Shown here: positions 6,974 to 7,751 of the stretch, piece after piece
Numbering within the stretch: the stretch's first letter is position 1
How the letters are laid out: each line of letters starts with the position of its first letter
DNA from: Deltaproteobacteria bacterium
GTDB taxonomy: Bacteria > Desulfobacterota > GWC2-55-46 > JADFVP01
Assembly: GCA_024275855.1 (NCBI GenBank)
Contig: JAJRYL010000406.1
Span: forward strand, 1 to 7,751
Direction: 5' to 3'
DNA length: 7,751 nucleotides
Made by a program: the position numbers and the translations under genes
Notes under the pieces: model-generated
Told to the model about the DNA's origin: nothing
Seen by the model: the letters and a program-made list of their open reading frames with translations, nothing else
The model's database searches: none

Positions 6974-6979
6974 CTCCTT
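6974..6979 (-). promoter_or_regulatory. Ribosome-binding site of the amphi-Trp gene
   Basis: AAGGAG on the - strand ends 5 nt before the ATG at 6968. It is the strongest Shine-Dalgarno match in the cluster, which fits a small protein needed in higher amount than its neighbours (inference). Confidence 0.75.
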
Positions 6980-7000
6980 CTTATAAAATCATGAACCGGG

Positions 7001-7751
7001 TTATGAAATCCTGTCCCGGTATTCACGGATTATGTCTACATTGGTCATCTTGGCAAGAATCAGTTTTTTCTTAATCTCCATCTCGTCCCATGTCTCCTGC
7101 AGGCCAATCTCGCGTTGCGCCTTGTCGGCATCCTGCGCCGCGGGCTCTTTAATCTTCTCGCCCATATGGGTGTCGTCGCCCATTAGCGGTAGAAGCTTGC
7201 GCTTGCCGCGTTCGAGCGCCCCGTTCTTCTGGCTCAGTATCGAGATGAGAAAGTTCGTATAGCGGCGGGATTGCGGGTTCCAGACCTCTATGCCGTCAAC
7301 GTCGTATTCGGCAAGCAGTACCGGCCAGAACTGTTCCGGGTGCGGTATTATTATTCCGGCGCCGAGCGAGCGAGCCTCTTCTATCACCTCGTTGGTGCGG
7401 TAGAAGTAGTGGGTGGGAAACTCCGCTTTAACCTGCTGCTTTACGGCCTGTAGAAAGGCCTGGGCCCGGTTTATGAACGGGTCGCCGAATTCGTTCCTGA
7501 ACGTATCTATAAAGTTTCTGAGCAGTTTGTTCTTTATCATCTGAGAGGGTATTTTTTTGCCGGAAACCTCAAGCATATAACGCACCTTGGCGACCGCGTT
7601 GATAGTAAAGAGCACTATCTCGTTATCCGCTCCGGTTGCCCTGACCGCGTGCTCAAGCTTGTTTTCATCCGGTCCGTCAAACGCCTTTATGAAGGCATGC
7701 AACTGTAATGAGCGGTACCTGAAAGTGTAAGCGGCCATTTCCTTAAGCACG
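7001..7751 (-). CDS. PHP-domain metal-dependent hydrolase, N-terminus missing
   Basis: The C-terminal 249 codons of a protein that continues past the right edge. Numbered from the window edge, it shows late PHP metal-site segments: IIIPHPEQFWP (133-143, His137), GIEVWNP (153-159, Glu155) and a GDDTH motif (191-195, Asp192/193 and His195). PHP enzymes are phosphoesterases or nucleases that use a cluster of metal ions; histidinol phosphatase and polymerase-linked PHP domains belong here. The first metal-binding motif (HxH) must lie upstream, so the GTG at the edge (7748-7750) is not a real start. The C-terminal 45 residues are helical and charged. It is the first visible gene of the leftward cluster, whose promoter must be further right. 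A phosphatase next to two kinase-like enzymes suggests removal of a phosphate those enzymes add or use, which is inference. The real substrate cannot be read from sequence. Confidence 0.8.
   Translation of the reverse strand, partial: VLKEMAAYTFRYRSLQLHAFIKAFDGPDENKLEHAVRATGADNEIVLFTINAVAKVRYMLEVSGKKIPSQMIKNKLLRNFIDTFRNEFGDPFINRAQAFLQAVKQQVKAEFPTHYFYRTNEVIEEARSLGAGIIIPHPEQFWPVLLAEYDVDGIEVWNPQSRRYTNFLISILSQKNGALERGKRKLLPLMGDDTHMGEKIKEPAAQDADKAQREIGLQETWDEMEIKKKLILAKMTNVDIIREYRDRIS

Noticed and set aside
6991..7020. ATGAACCGG near 6991 (also near 3560) matching the CRISPR repeat end, and a 6-bp inverted repeat ACCGGG/CCCGGT
   Set aside because: A 9-10 nt match without flanking repeat sequence is expected by chance, and a 6-bp stem with a 14-nt loop and no T-run is not a terminator.

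Overview
The window looks like chromosomal DNA from a Gram-negative, probably deltaproteobacterial or related (Desulfobacterota-type) bacterium. That placement is an inference. It rests on the type I-E-style CRISPR repeat, the mixed codon use with many ATA (Ile) and AGA/AGG (Arg) codons, and a GAK-type gene cluster, which I recall mainly from that part of the tree. No rRNA or other decisive marker is present.

Left part (1-2455, + strand). The window opens inside a CRISPR array with 29-nt repeats and 32-nt spacers: one cut repeat plus five whole ones, all identical, with five spacers. The repeat orientation puts the leader and any cas genes to the left, outside the window. The array ends at 322. 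After 153 nt that hold a good sigma70-like promoter comes a complete UvrD/PcrA-type SF1A DNA helicase (476-2455).

Middle (2456-2887). This is a 432-nt AT-rich spacer between two convergent transcription units. I see no convincing gene in it, only one short perfect inverted repeat at its right end.

Right part (2888-7751, all - strand). Five genes lie head to tail and read right to left: a PHP-domain metal-dependent hydrolase (N-terminus cut by the window edge), a small amphi-Trp domain protein, a fusion of a PhoU domain with an aminoglycoside-phosphotransferase-like kinase, a RimK-like ATP-grasp enzyme, and an HprK-related kinase. Gaps between them are 32, 6, 25 and 156 nt, so they probably form one operon whose promoter lies to the right. 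ATP-grasp, amphi-Trp and HprK-related kinase B are the three components that name the GAK system, a conserved cluster whose biochemical role is unknown as far as I know. Two kinase-like proteins, an amide-ligase-fold enzyme and a phosphoesterase-fold enzyme in one operon suggest a phosphorylation/ligation pathway acting on an unidentified small molecule or protein.

The most unusual local structure is in the 156-nt gap between the ATP-grasp and HprK-like genes. The last 26 codons of the ATP-grasp gene occur three times in tandem (period 77 then 73 nt). Only the first copy in reading direction is intact. The other two carry stops or frameshifts, and the most distal one still supplies the ribosome-binding site of the kinase gene.
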